Translations under genes and position numbers: made by a program
In this document: one piece after another, positions 1-5,693 of the stretch
Position numbering within the stretch: the first letter of the stretch is position 1
Layout: every line of letters begins with the position of its first letter
From: Anaerolineales bacterium UBA4826
GTDB taxonomy: Bacteria; Chloroflexota; Anaerolineae; UBA4142
Assembly: GCA_002400365.1 (NCBI GenBank)
Contig: DHFK01000024.1
Span: forward strand, 22,371 to 33,600
DNA length: 11,230 nt
Direction of reading: 5' to 3'
The notes under the pieces: generated by a model
Seen by the model: only the letters and a program-made list of their open reading frames with translations
Told to the model about the DNA's origin: nothing
Databases searched by the model: none

Positions 1-322
1 CCACAGTTGCCATCGCGTCTTCATCTTCCGACGCGGCGGGGCGGACGCGCCGGCGGCGCAGTTCGTCAATCGCGTGATGGTGCGCGATGCCGATGAGCCA
101 CGCCGAGAACTTGCCGCGTGACGCGTCATAGTCCCTGGCGCGCTTCCACACCTTGACGAAGACTTCTTGCACCGTTTCTTCTGCTGCCGCGCGGTCGTTG
201 AGCATTTTGTGCGCGAGCGAAAAAACGAGGCGGGCGTAACGCTCGTAGAGCGCCGTCATCGCCCACCCTTCGCCCTGGATCAGCGCGGAAATTAGTTGGT
301 CGTCAGTCAATGCAGCAGGCAT
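1..322 (-). CDS. ECF-family RNA polymerase sigma factor, N-terminal part (cut by window edge)
   Basis: I translated this by hand from the ATG at 322; 107 codons are visible and the frame stays open to the window edge. Region 2 of a sigma-70 family protein is clear: residues 30-60 carry the LVFSLAHKML...EETVQEVFVKVWK pattern (core-RNAP binding), and residues 68-92 carry SRGKFSAWLIGIAHHHAIDELRRRR, the region 2.3/2.4 helix that melts and reads the -10 element. The short start (about 20 residues before region 2) is typical of the extracytoplasmic-function (SigK/RpoE-like) group. Region 4 and any anti-sigma partner would lie beyond position 1. The start is the first ATG in frame and gives the normal ECF N-terminus, but no Shine-Dalgarno precedes it; the upstream DNA is an A/T-rich heptamer repeat. 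Family call is secure; the regulon is unknown. Confidence 0.9.
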   Translation of the reverse strand, partial: MPAALTDDQLISALIQGEGWAMTALYERYARLVFSLAHKMLNDRAAAEETVQEVFVKVWKRARDYDASRGKFSAWLIGIAHHHAIDELRRRRVRPAASEDEDAMATV

Positions 323-323
323 G

Positions 324-358
324 TTTCAATTTTCGATTTGCGATTTCTGATTTTCGAT
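324..358. repeat. Degenerate heptanucleotide tandem repeat upstream of the sigma factor gene
   Basis: On the plus strand five consecutive 7-mers follow the pattern TTTCGAT with one to three changes: TTTCAAT, TTTCGAT, TTGCGAT, TTCTGAT, TTTCGAT. A sixth, very degenerate unit may run to 365. The tract ends one base before the start codon complement of the sigma gene, so it occupies the whole leader where a ribosome binding site would be expected. Confidence 0.8.
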
Positions 359-387
359 TTTAGAGTCAGATTGCCCTGGCATGTACA

Positions 388-427
388 GTTGGCACATTGG
401 CTCATTGGGTAATTGGCTCATTGAGCG
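388..427. repeat. Octanucleotide tandem repeat overlapping the lipA 3' end
   Basis: Five 8-mers in register, plus strand: GTTGGCAC, ATTGGCTC, ATTGGGTA, ATTGGCTC, ATTGAGCG. The second and fourth are identical. The tract covers the lipA stop (402-404) and its last seven to eight codons, so the C-terminal residues NEPITQ are repeat-encoded. The rest of the 323-401 gap has no recognisable terminator. Confidence 0.75.
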
Positions 428-1301
428 CTAATGCCGCTTCCCACGCCTTGTACGAACTCCGCACCAACGGACCCGACGCAACGTACGTGAAGCCGAGATT
501 CATTCCTTCCGCGCGATAGCACGCGAACTGTTCCGGCGTCACGTACTCGACGAGCGGGACATGCCGCTTGGCGCGCGTCGGCTGGAGGTACTGACCGATC
601 GCCAACAGGTCAACACTTGCCGCGCGCAGGTCGCGCATCGTTTCGATCACTTCGTCCGGCGTTTCGCCCATGCCGACGAGGAGCGAAGTCTTGGTTCGCA
701 TGGTTGGATCAAGTTCTTTTGCCATTCGCAAAACGGCGAGCGTCTGAGCGTAACCCGCGCGCCGGTCGCGGACGACGTGCGTCAACCGCCGCACCGTCTC
801 GATGTTCTGCCCAAAGACATCGGGCTTGGCTTCCACAACCTGCTGCACGCTCGACCGGCTGCCGCGAAAATCAGATGTGAGCACTTCGACTTTGGTGCGC
901 GGCGATTTCGTTTTGATCTGGCGGATCGTCTCGGCGAAGATGCCGGCGCCGCCGTCCGGCAAATCGTCACGATCCACCGACGTGACCACGACGTAATTCA
1001 ATTCCAATTCGGCAATCGCGTTCGCCACGCGCTGGGGCTCTTCCGTGTCCACGACGCCGCGCGGGTTGCCGGTGGTCACCGCGCAAAAGCGGCATGCGCG
1101 CGTGCACACGTCGCCCAGAATCATGATCGTCGCGGTGCCCGCGCCCCAGCACTCGCCGATGTTTGGACAGAGCGCGGATTCGCAAACGGTGTGCAGTTGC
1201 AAGCCGCGCACGAGTCCTTTCAAGTGTGTATATTTTTCGCCAATCGGCGCGCGCACGCGAATCCAATCCGGGTGACGCGGGCGAGATACTACCTCAATCA
1301 T
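402..1301 (-). CDS. lipA: Lipoyl synthase (radical SAM)
   Basis: 299 residues, normal length for LipA. The enzyme inserts two sulfur atoms into the octanoyl chain carried on the lipoyl domains of 2-oxoacid dehydrogenases and glycine-cleavage H protein. The auxiliary-cluster motif CX4CX5C is at C40, C45 and C51; the radical-SAM CX3CX2C is at C66, C70 and C73; and the LipA-specific RSSY is at residues 281-284, its serine being the extra ligand of the auxiliary cluster. The ATG at 1301 gives the usual N-terminus. Its ribosome site (AGGTGA, 1305-1310) overlaps the stop of the upstream methyltransferase gene, which suggests co-transcription and coupling. No lipB (octanoyltransferase) is in the window. 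The extreme C-terminus (NEPITQ) is encoded by an octamer repeat and is probably not conserved. Identification is secure. Confidence 0.97.
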   Translation of the reverse strand: MIEVVSRPRHPDWIRVRAPIGEKYTHLKGLVRGLQLHTVCESALCPNIGECWGAGTATIMILGDVCTRACRFCAVTTGNPRGVVDTEEPQRVANAIAELELNYVVVTSVDRDDLPDGGAGIFAETIRQIKTKSPRTKVEVLTSDFRGSRSSVQQVVEAKPDVFGQNIETVRRLTHVVRDRRAGYAQTLAVLRMAKELDPTMRTKTSLLVGMGETPDEVIETMRDLRAASVDLLAIGQYLQPTRAKRHVPLVEYVTPEQFACYRAEGMNLGFTYVASGPLVRSSYKAWEAALALNEPITQ

Positions 1302-1304
1302 TTC

Positions 1305-1310
1305 TCACCT
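1305..1310 (-). promoter_or_regulatory. lipA ribosome binding site overlapping methyltransferase stop
   Basis: Read on the minus strand, AGGTGA ends 3 nt before the lipA ATG and includes the TGA stop of the methyltransferase gene. The spacing is short, so terminating ribosomes probably help lipA initiation. Confidence 0.55.
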
Positions 1311-1904
1311 AAGTTCAAACTCCAGCTCATATTGACGCGCATCGCTGTTCTGTCCAATGGTTACGCCTTGCAGATTTTCGATATTCACAACTGCGCCGAA
1401 CTTGATGAATATCTCAAAGAAGTGTTCATAGTGGCGCCCCCAATAAATCAGAGCGCACGACATCGGCGCGCCTTTGCCGCCGTTTTTGCCATCCACCAGA
1501 AAACGCAGCCGGGTATCGTAGAGAAAGCAGATTGCGACTGCCTTACCGTACACATATTTTTTCCAGTGACCGGTGTTAGTCGCCACAGGGACGAGCGCAA
1601 TGACTTCTGAATTGTAGAGACGATGCGCCTCTTCGCATTTCCGAAGCCAGTCCTTGATGGACGTGCCGTGTTTGCGGTCGAGTCCATAGGGCGGATTGAC
1701 GTAGATAGTCGCAAAATTCCAAGACTCTGCAAGTCCGTCATGCGCCGGTAGGCAATACTCGACTTGCGCGTTGACCAGGGAATGATGATTCGAGCATGGG
1801 TCCAACTGAATCGCCCCACCGAAAAACTCGCGCACGGCTTGGACGTATTTGAGGGGCGTACCCCAATCCTTGTTTTGAGTAATGACTTGACGTCCCGCGG
1901 TCAT
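1305..1904 (-). CDS. Phage-type DNA N6-adenine methyltransferase (Dam/PF05869-like), modification half of an R-M pair
   Basis: 199 residues from the ATG at 1904. It resembles the short phage N6-adenine methyltransferase family, which uses S-adenosylmethionine to methylate adenine at a specific site. Visible landmarks are WGTP (residues 14-17), the LDPCS block (34-38) followed by HDGL (55-58), the catalytic (D/N)PPY box as NPPYG (70-74), LVPVATNTGHW (104-114), and FLVDGKNGGKGAPM (135-148) near the C-terminus. An in-frame TTG at 1925 could add seven residues, but the ATG forms an ATGA overlap with the stop of the upstream nuclease gene, the usual sign of translational coupling, so I prefer it. 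Lying directly behind a nuclease-like gene, its likely job is to protect host DNA from that enzyme. Recognition sequence cannot be read from the protein. Local G+C is well below that of the flanking genes, consistent with horizontal transfer. Confidence 0.85.
   Translation of the reverse strand: MTAGRQVITQNKDWGTPLKYVQAVREFFGGAIQLDPCSNHHSLVNAQVEYCLPAHDGLAESWNFATIYVNPPYGLDRKHGTSIKDWLRKCEEAHRLYNSEVIALVPVATNTGHWKKYVYGKAVAICFLYDTRLRFLVDGKNGGKGAPMSCALIYWGRHYEHFFEIFIKFGAVVNIENLQGVTIGQNSDARQYELEFELR
1901..1904 (-). promoter_or_regulatory. ATGA stop/start overlap coupling nuclease and methyltransferase genes
   Basis: The TGA stop of the upstream gene (1903-1901) shares two bases with the methyltransferase ATG (1904-1902). 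No strong Shine-Dalgarno lies close to this ATG, so translation of the methyltransferase probably depends on ribosomes finishing the nuclease. Confidence 0.75.
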
Positions 1905-3046
1905 AATGAATGAATCGCCTGCCAATCTTTATCGTGGAGTTGAGCGAGTTGTCGGCGCAATTTCCGCATTGAGCCATGCCGGGGTGTTATCACATCGAAC
2001 CATCTCTCAATCCGCGCCCCGTTGTTCTCAAAGTAAGTTTGGAGTACCTGATCAGCGGCAAACGCCATAAGTACTTTGGTAAACTGGTTCTTCTTCTTTT
2101 CAGCCGTGTAACTTGCCAAGAATGCCCTCCGTGCGGGTTTCAACAAGGGCGTGGGTTTGAGCAACAATTCGGTGATGAACTCGGCTAGCCCATCGTCAGA
2201 TAGGAAAAGGAGCCAGTCATACGATTGAGCCAAAACCTTGAGTTCCTTGTTGTGATTATCCGATGCGAACCAGTTGCCGTGATTGCTGACCACCCCGACG
2301 GTTAAGATAAAATCGCGGAGCAGTTCTGGATCGCCGGAAGCCACAATCTCAGTCATCAATTCCGCATAGGGCTTGGAGTAGATTGTTTGGTCGGGTTTGA
2401 AGATCAGTCCCCGTAGCTCGCCAGTTGCGGTTCGTGTTTTGTGAAGCGCAGATACTGCTTTGGCGACATACGCCCCCTGTTTCGCTTTCTCGATAGTTTG
2501 TGGCCCCTTTCGGGTTCCCTCTTCGATGCCAACGCGCTTACATTCGAACATGGCATACGGTTTAGCATGTTGCTCCACCAACGCGATGTGTAATCCGCGT
2601 ACATCCTCTGAAACCAGAGTGGCGACCAGTCGCGCGTGCGCGCCATTTGCGACAACGCACGCATTTCGCAGAACCCGATCGGTCGTCAGTAACACAGCCC
2701 CGGTTTGGCGCAACCCAACAAGCGGGAAGGTCGTTTCATCTACATGGGAAAGAATCCGTCCCGCTGTCACAGATACTCGGGAGGGCGGCAGGGTGAGTAC
2801 GCTTTTTCTCAGAATCGGATGCAGCGAGTATTCGACGTTGTGCGTGATGTCCGGGTTGCCATACTCTGGCAAAGACTGTTCGATGGCAATGGATTGTTCC
2901 AAACCCCATGACTTGAGCAGGTGAAAGGTAATGATCTCAATTAGTGTGCCGAGCGCTCTACCGGCTGCCTTCTTGGCGTCTTGGGTGTAGTGGAAAACCT
3001 GGCGCGCCAAAACCTTTTGCAGTTGGTCAACTGATTCGTATGCCAT
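1901..3046 (-). CDS. Predicted type II restriction endonuclease, PD-(D/E)XK fold, family unassigned
   Basis: 381 residues. I do not recognise a named restriction enzyme here. What can be seen: a helix with a conserved-looking acid (LGTLIEIITFHLL, E37), a GNPD segment (63-66), and PYAMFECK (163-170), in which E168-C-K170 reads as the (D/E)XK half of a PD-(D/E)XK nuclease site, followed by a basic stretch and a helix rich in A and K. This order (helix acid, D, ExK) is what the fold requires, although the D66-to-ECK gap of about 100 residues implies a large insertion or a different aspartate (D103 or D123). The C-terminal half (about 215-381) is mostly helical-looking with no motif I know, and may read DNA. 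The start at 3046 is supported by a Shine-Dalgarno; the frame remains open upstream to 3595, but that part overlaps the lipoprotein gene in another frame and is not protein-like. Pairing with an adenine methyltransferase supports restriction. Confidence 0.72.
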   Translation of the reverse strand: MAYESVDQLQKVLARQVFHYTQDAKKAAGRALGTLIEIITFHLLKSWGLEQSIAIEQSLPEYGNPDITHNVEYSLHPILRKSVLTLPPSRVSVTAGRILSHVDETTFPLVGLRQTGAVLLTTDRVLRNACVVANGAHARLVATLVSEDVRGLHIALVEQHAKPYAMFECKRVGIEEGTRKGPQTIEKAKQGAYVAKAVSALHKTRTATGELRGLIFKPDQTIYSKPYAELMTEIVASGDPELLRDFILTVGVVSNHGNWFASDNHNKELKVLAQSYDWLLFLSDDGLAEFITELLLKPTPLLKPARRAFLASYTAEKKKNQFTKVLMAFAADQVLQTYFENNGARIERWFDVITPRHGSMRKLRRQLAQLHDKDWQAIHSL

Positions 3047-3051
3047 GCCGG

Positions 3052-3059
3052 TTTCCTTT
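3052..3059 (-). promoter_or_regulatory. Ribosome binding site deciding the nuclease start
   Basis: On the minus strand AAAGGAAA lies 5 nt before the ATG at 3046 (AAAGGAAACCGGCATG). No comparable site precedes other ATG codons upstream in this frame. I found no convincing sigma-70 promoter in the 41-nt gap to the lipoprotein gene, so the module may be read from upstream or from within that gene. Confidence 0.65.
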
Positions 3060-3087
3060 GCAGTCTGTCGGGTGGAATGGTCTTTCG

Positions 3088-4596
3088 CTATCTCGCCGGA
3101 ATCGTCACCTGCAATACATAGCCCAGGTTCGTCGTGCTGCTCGACCAGACGTTGATATAGTAATCCTGCGTCGCCGGCAGTCTGCCAATCCAAGTCGTCG
3201 CATCCGCGCGATCCGGAATCAGCATCAGCCCGTCGGCGTCCCACGCCATGACGACCGCTTGGTTTTGCGGCGACGTCACCTTGAGCGTGAGCGTTTGTCC
3301 AGCCGACGCTCTGAGCACGTAGCGATCCATCGCATTCGGCGCGAGACTGCCTTGCAGCGTTGTCGTGATGCCGCCGGGCGGAAACGCGATGCGCTGGGAT
3401 GGCAAATCGAGCGGCGGAATCGTCACTTGCAAGGTGTACGCCGCCGCGGCGTTCGCCTGCGCATTGACCTGGATGAAATAATCCTGGGCCGTCGGCAGAT
3501 TGCCGCTCGCGCTCGTCGCCTGGGCTTGGTCGGGCACCAGCATCGTGCCATCCGCGCCGTAAATCATCAGCGTCACCCGACCCTGGGACGTCCACGCGAT
3601 CGCCGACATGATCTGACCCGCCAGCACTCTCAACACATAACGATCAGCCGCGTTCGCGGCGATACTGCCCTGCAGGATTGCCGTTGTGCCACCCGGCGCA
3701 AACGCAATGCGCTTGGGCTGCAGGCGCGGGTCGGGTGTCGGCAGAGGCGGAATCGAAACTTGCAGCGCGTACGCCGGCGCGGTATCGCCCCATGCGCGCA
3801 CGTCAACGATGTAATCCTGGGTCGAAGGCACGGACCCAGAGAAATTCGGCATCCTGACGTGATCGGTTTGCAATACGGTGCCATCCGCGCCAAAGACGAT
3901 AAGCATCACATTTCCATTCGTCGGCGCGGCGTTCAGCATCAGCGTTTGACCGGCAAACACGCGAATTACCCAGCGCTCCATGCCATTTCTCGCTAGAACG
4001 CCTTGGACGGTCGCGCTGGTTGCGCCGGGCGCGAACGAAATGCGTTTGGGCGTCGGCTCGCGGACCTCCGTTGCAAGCGGCGGGATCGTCACCTGCAGCG
4101 CATAATTCGCGGCAACTCCTGTTTCAGAACTGATGGTAATGATGTAATCTTGCGTTGCCGGCAGAATCCCACTCCAACTCGCCGTGCCCGCGCCGGACGA
4201 TTTGAGGACCTGCCCGTCCGCGCCGTTGACCGAAAAGAGCATGTTGGCTTGCGACGATGAGACCTTGATTGTCATCGTCTGACCTGCCAGCGCGCGCAGG
4301 ATGTAGCGCTCCAGCCCGGACGCGGGGAGATTTCCCTGCACCGCTGCCGTCGTGCTGCCTGCCGCAAAGGAGATGCGTTTGGGCTGCTGTTCCGCGCTGG
4401 TCGCGGGGGGCAACAGCGGCGGGGTCGGCGTAGCAGAGGGCGGCAGTGTGGCTGTCGGCGGGGCAAAGGTCGGCGGCGCTGTCCTGGGAGGAATTGCCGA
4501 CGGCAGCGGTATCGTCGTCGGCGCGGCAAATGGATTACATGCCGCGGCGATGACCGCGAGGAGCATCAAGCCGGCGAAAAAGTGGATGGTTCGCAT
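3088..4596 (-). CDS. Secreted lipoprotein with four tandem PPC-like beta domains
   Basis: 502 residues. The N-terminus (MRTIHFFAGLMLLAVIAAAC) is a lipoprotein signal with lipobox IAAAC, so Cys20 is the likely lipidated residue and the protein sits on the outer face of the cytoplasmic membrane. Residues 21-70 form a Pro/Thr/Ala-rich linker. Four tandem domains follow, starting at about 72, 183, 294 and 400 (111, 111, 106 and 103 residues). Each has the pattern RI(S/A)F-PG, ...QG.L....(D/E)RYVLR...AGQ, a DG core, LPATQDYxI and YxLQVTIPP. This resembles bacterial pre-peptidase C-terminal (PPC) domains, extracellular beta-sandwiches often attached to enzymes, but here no enzyme is attached. The start at 4596 is the ATG that opens the signal peptide; an open frame upstream to 4752 is not signal-like. 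Likely a cell-surface binding or spacer protein; ligand unknown. Confidence 0.82.
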   Translation of the reverse strand: MRTIHFFAGLMLLAVIAAACNPFAAPTTIPLPSAIPPRTAPPTFAPPTATLPPSATPTPPLLPPATSAEQQPKRISFAAGSTTAAVQGNLPASGLERYILRALAGQTMTIKVSSSQANMLFSVNGADGQVLKSSGAGTASWSGILPATQDYIITISSETGVAANYALQVTIPPLATEVREPTPKRISFAPGATSATVQGVLARNGMERWVIRVFAGQTLMLNAAPTNGNVMLIVFGADGTVLQTDHVRMPNFSGSVPSTQDYIVDVRAWGDTAPAYALQVSIPPLPTPDPRLQPKRIAFAPGGTTAILQGSIAANAADRYVLRVLAGQIMSAIAWTSQGRVTLMIYGADGTMLVPDQAQATSASGNLPTAQDYFIQVNAQANAAAAYTLQVTIPPLDLPSQRIAFPPGGITTTLQGSLAPNAMDRYVLRASAGQTLTLKVTSPQNQAVVMAWDADGLMLIPDRADATTWIGRLPATQDYYINVWSSSTTNLGYVLQVTIPAR

Positions 4597-4615
4597 TGAA
4601 ATCGCTTTTCTGGCA

Positions 4616-4669
4616 ACCTTGCGAAGGCTGAGCGAACCGCAGCGGAGTCGAAGGAAGCCTTCGCAAGGT
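4616..4669. repeat. 54-bp inverted-repeat element between korB and the lipoprotein gene
   Basis: Perfect 14-bp arms ACCTTGCGAAGGCT (4616-4629) and AGCCTTCGCAAGGT (4656-4669) enclose a 26-nt loop that contains CCGC-A-GCGG and a GAGTCGAAG core. It fills most of the 82-nt gap. On the transcribed (minus) strand the stem is stable but has no following U-run, so it is not a classic intrinsic terminator. It may be a copy of a dispersed palindromic repeat and could stabilise the korAB mRNA 3' end. Confidence 0.75.
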
Positions 4670-4678
4670 GTGCGTGGC

Positions 4679-5560
4679 TTAGCGCATGTACTTGCCCATG
4701 ATCTCTTTGATGCCATAGTTCGGCTTGGCGGCTTGCGCGCGCTTGGCGGCATAGCCCTCGTCGTACGTCGGTCGCTCTTCTTGATAGAACAGCCCCAGGT
4801 ACAGCGTCGCTTCGTCCATCGCGTACTTGATCGCGCTCATCCGATCGCGCGGGTTGTGATCGGCGGGGAGGGGTTTGCTAATCTGCTTGAAATGATCGTA
4901 CGTATCGTAAAAGGTCACGCAAGGCGAAAGCACTTGCACAAGCGAAAAGCCCTTGTGCTGCATCGCCGCTTTGACCAAATCAACCAATTCTTTAGGACGA
5001 CTCGAAAAACCGCGCCCGACCCAGGACGCGCCGCTGGCGAGCGCAAACAGCAATGGATTGATCGGCGTTTCGACGGTGCCGTACGGCGACGCCTTGCGTT
5101 CCATTCCGACCGGGCTGGTCGGCGACGCTTGCCCTTTCGTCAAGCCATAGATTTCATTATCCATCACGATGTAGGTGATGTCCACGTTGCGCCGGATCGC
5201 GTGCGGCACGTGTCCCATGCCGATGCTGAACGCGTCGCCATCGCCGCCGGCGGCGACGACGACGAGTTCCGGATGCGCCATCTTGACGCCGGTCGCCAGC
5301 GGCAGCGCGCGTCCGTGCGTGCCGTGCAAGCCGTACGCGTTCACGAACGCCGGAAATCGTCCCGAGCAGCCGATACCGGAAACGACGACCAACTGTTCCG
5401 TCGGGATATGCTGTTCCGCGACGGCTTTGTAGAAACTGGCAAGCACGCCAAAATCGCCGCAGCCGGGACACCAGATGGGATGCAGGTCGCTTTTGTAATC
5501 GTTCGGCGACAGATTCGCCGGTTCAAATTTGTATGTGATCGGTTCGAGCGTCGTAATCAT
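4679..5560 (-). CDS. korB: 2-oxoacid:ferredoxin oxidoreductase, beta subunit
   Basis: 293 residues, typical length. This subunit binds thiamine diphosphate and the [4Fe-4S] cluster of an enzyme that oxidatively decarboxylates a 2-oxoacid (most often 2-oxoglutarate) to its acyl-CoA and reduces ferredoxin. WCPGCGDFG (30-38) supplies C31 and C34; with C65 (in GIGCSGRFP) and C214 (LSPCVTFYD), the spacings (3, 31, 149) match the four cluster ligands known for the Sulfolobus-type beta subunit. The ThDP/Mg motif is GGDGDAFSIG (105-114) with MDNEIYGLTKGQ (133-144). The ATG at 5560 is preceded by AGGAGA 9 nt upstream. It follows korA on the same strand, separated by a 133-nt gap holding a 100-bp palindromic element. 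Substrate preference (2-oxoglutarate, pyruvate or branched) cannot be fixed from sequence alone. Confidence 0.95.
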   Translation of the reverse strand: MITTLEPITYKFEPANLSPNDYKSDLHPIWCPGCGDFGVLASFYKAVAEQHIPTEQLVVVSGIGCSGRFPAFVNAYGLHGTHGRALPLATGVKMAHPELVVVAAGGDGDAFSIGMGHVPHAIRRNVDITYIVMDNEIYGLTKGQASPTSPVGMERKASPYGTVETPINPLLFALASGASWVGRGFSSRPKELVDLVKAAMQHKGFSLVQVLSPCVTFYDTYDHFKQISKPLPADHNPRDRMSAIKYAMDEATLYLGLFYQEERPTYDEGYAAKRAQAAKPNYGIKEIMGKYMR

Positions 5561-5590
5561 TTTCCATTATCTCCTGCGCGCGATAACGTA

Positions 5591-5690
5591 GGCGATTGAA
5601 ATCGTAGCAACCAGGGCACAAAGCCGACGTCGGCTGGGTCAGACTGCGAGGGCAGTCTTTGCGTTGTTGTTGCTGCGACTTCAAGTCGCC
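5591..5690. repeat. 100-bp branched palindromic element between korA and korB
   Basis: Outer arms 5591-5611 and 5669-5690 pair with one bulge and two mismatches that are G-U compatible in one orientation (GGCGATTGAAATCG... against GGCGACTTGAAGTCGC... on the other strand). Inside, CAAAG (5619-5623) can pair with CTTTG (5657-5661), enclosing two hairpins: the perfect palindrome AGCCGACGTCGGCT (5622-5635) and AGACTGC-GAGG-GCAGTCT (5641-5658). The right outer arm is itself a near-perfect palindrome (GCGACTT-C-AAGTCGC, 5675-5689). The element looks like a dispersed REP/MITE-type unit rather than a gene. It sits inside the presumed korAB transcript. Confidence 0.75.
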
Positions 5691-5693
5691 CGC

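Noticed and set aside
323..427. CRISPR array from the repeated units
   Set aside because: Units are 7-8 nt, contiguous and degenerate with no spacers; no cas genes nearby.
1905..1925. TTG start for the methyltransferase at 1925
   Set aside because: Possible, but the ATG at 1904 gives the coupled ATGA overlap and still contains all family motifs.
3047..3595. N-terminal extension of the nuclease frame
   Set aside because: Overlaps the lipoprotein gene out of frame, translation is not protein-like, and the Shine-Dalgarno at 3052-3059 places the start at 3046.
2944..3996. Long plus-strand open frame (350 codons) opposite the lipoprotein gene
   Set aside because: Arg/His-rich low-complexity translation typical of the antisense of GC-rich coding DNA; the minus-strand frame has a signal peptide and clear domain repeats.
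4616..4669. Intrinsic terminator call for the inverted repeat
   Set aside because: No U-run follows the stem on the transcribed strand.
4352..5599. Plus-strand open frame of 415 codons opposite korB
   Set aside because: No recognisable domain, spans the 3' part of korB, the gap and the lipoprotein start; shadow of GC-rich codons.
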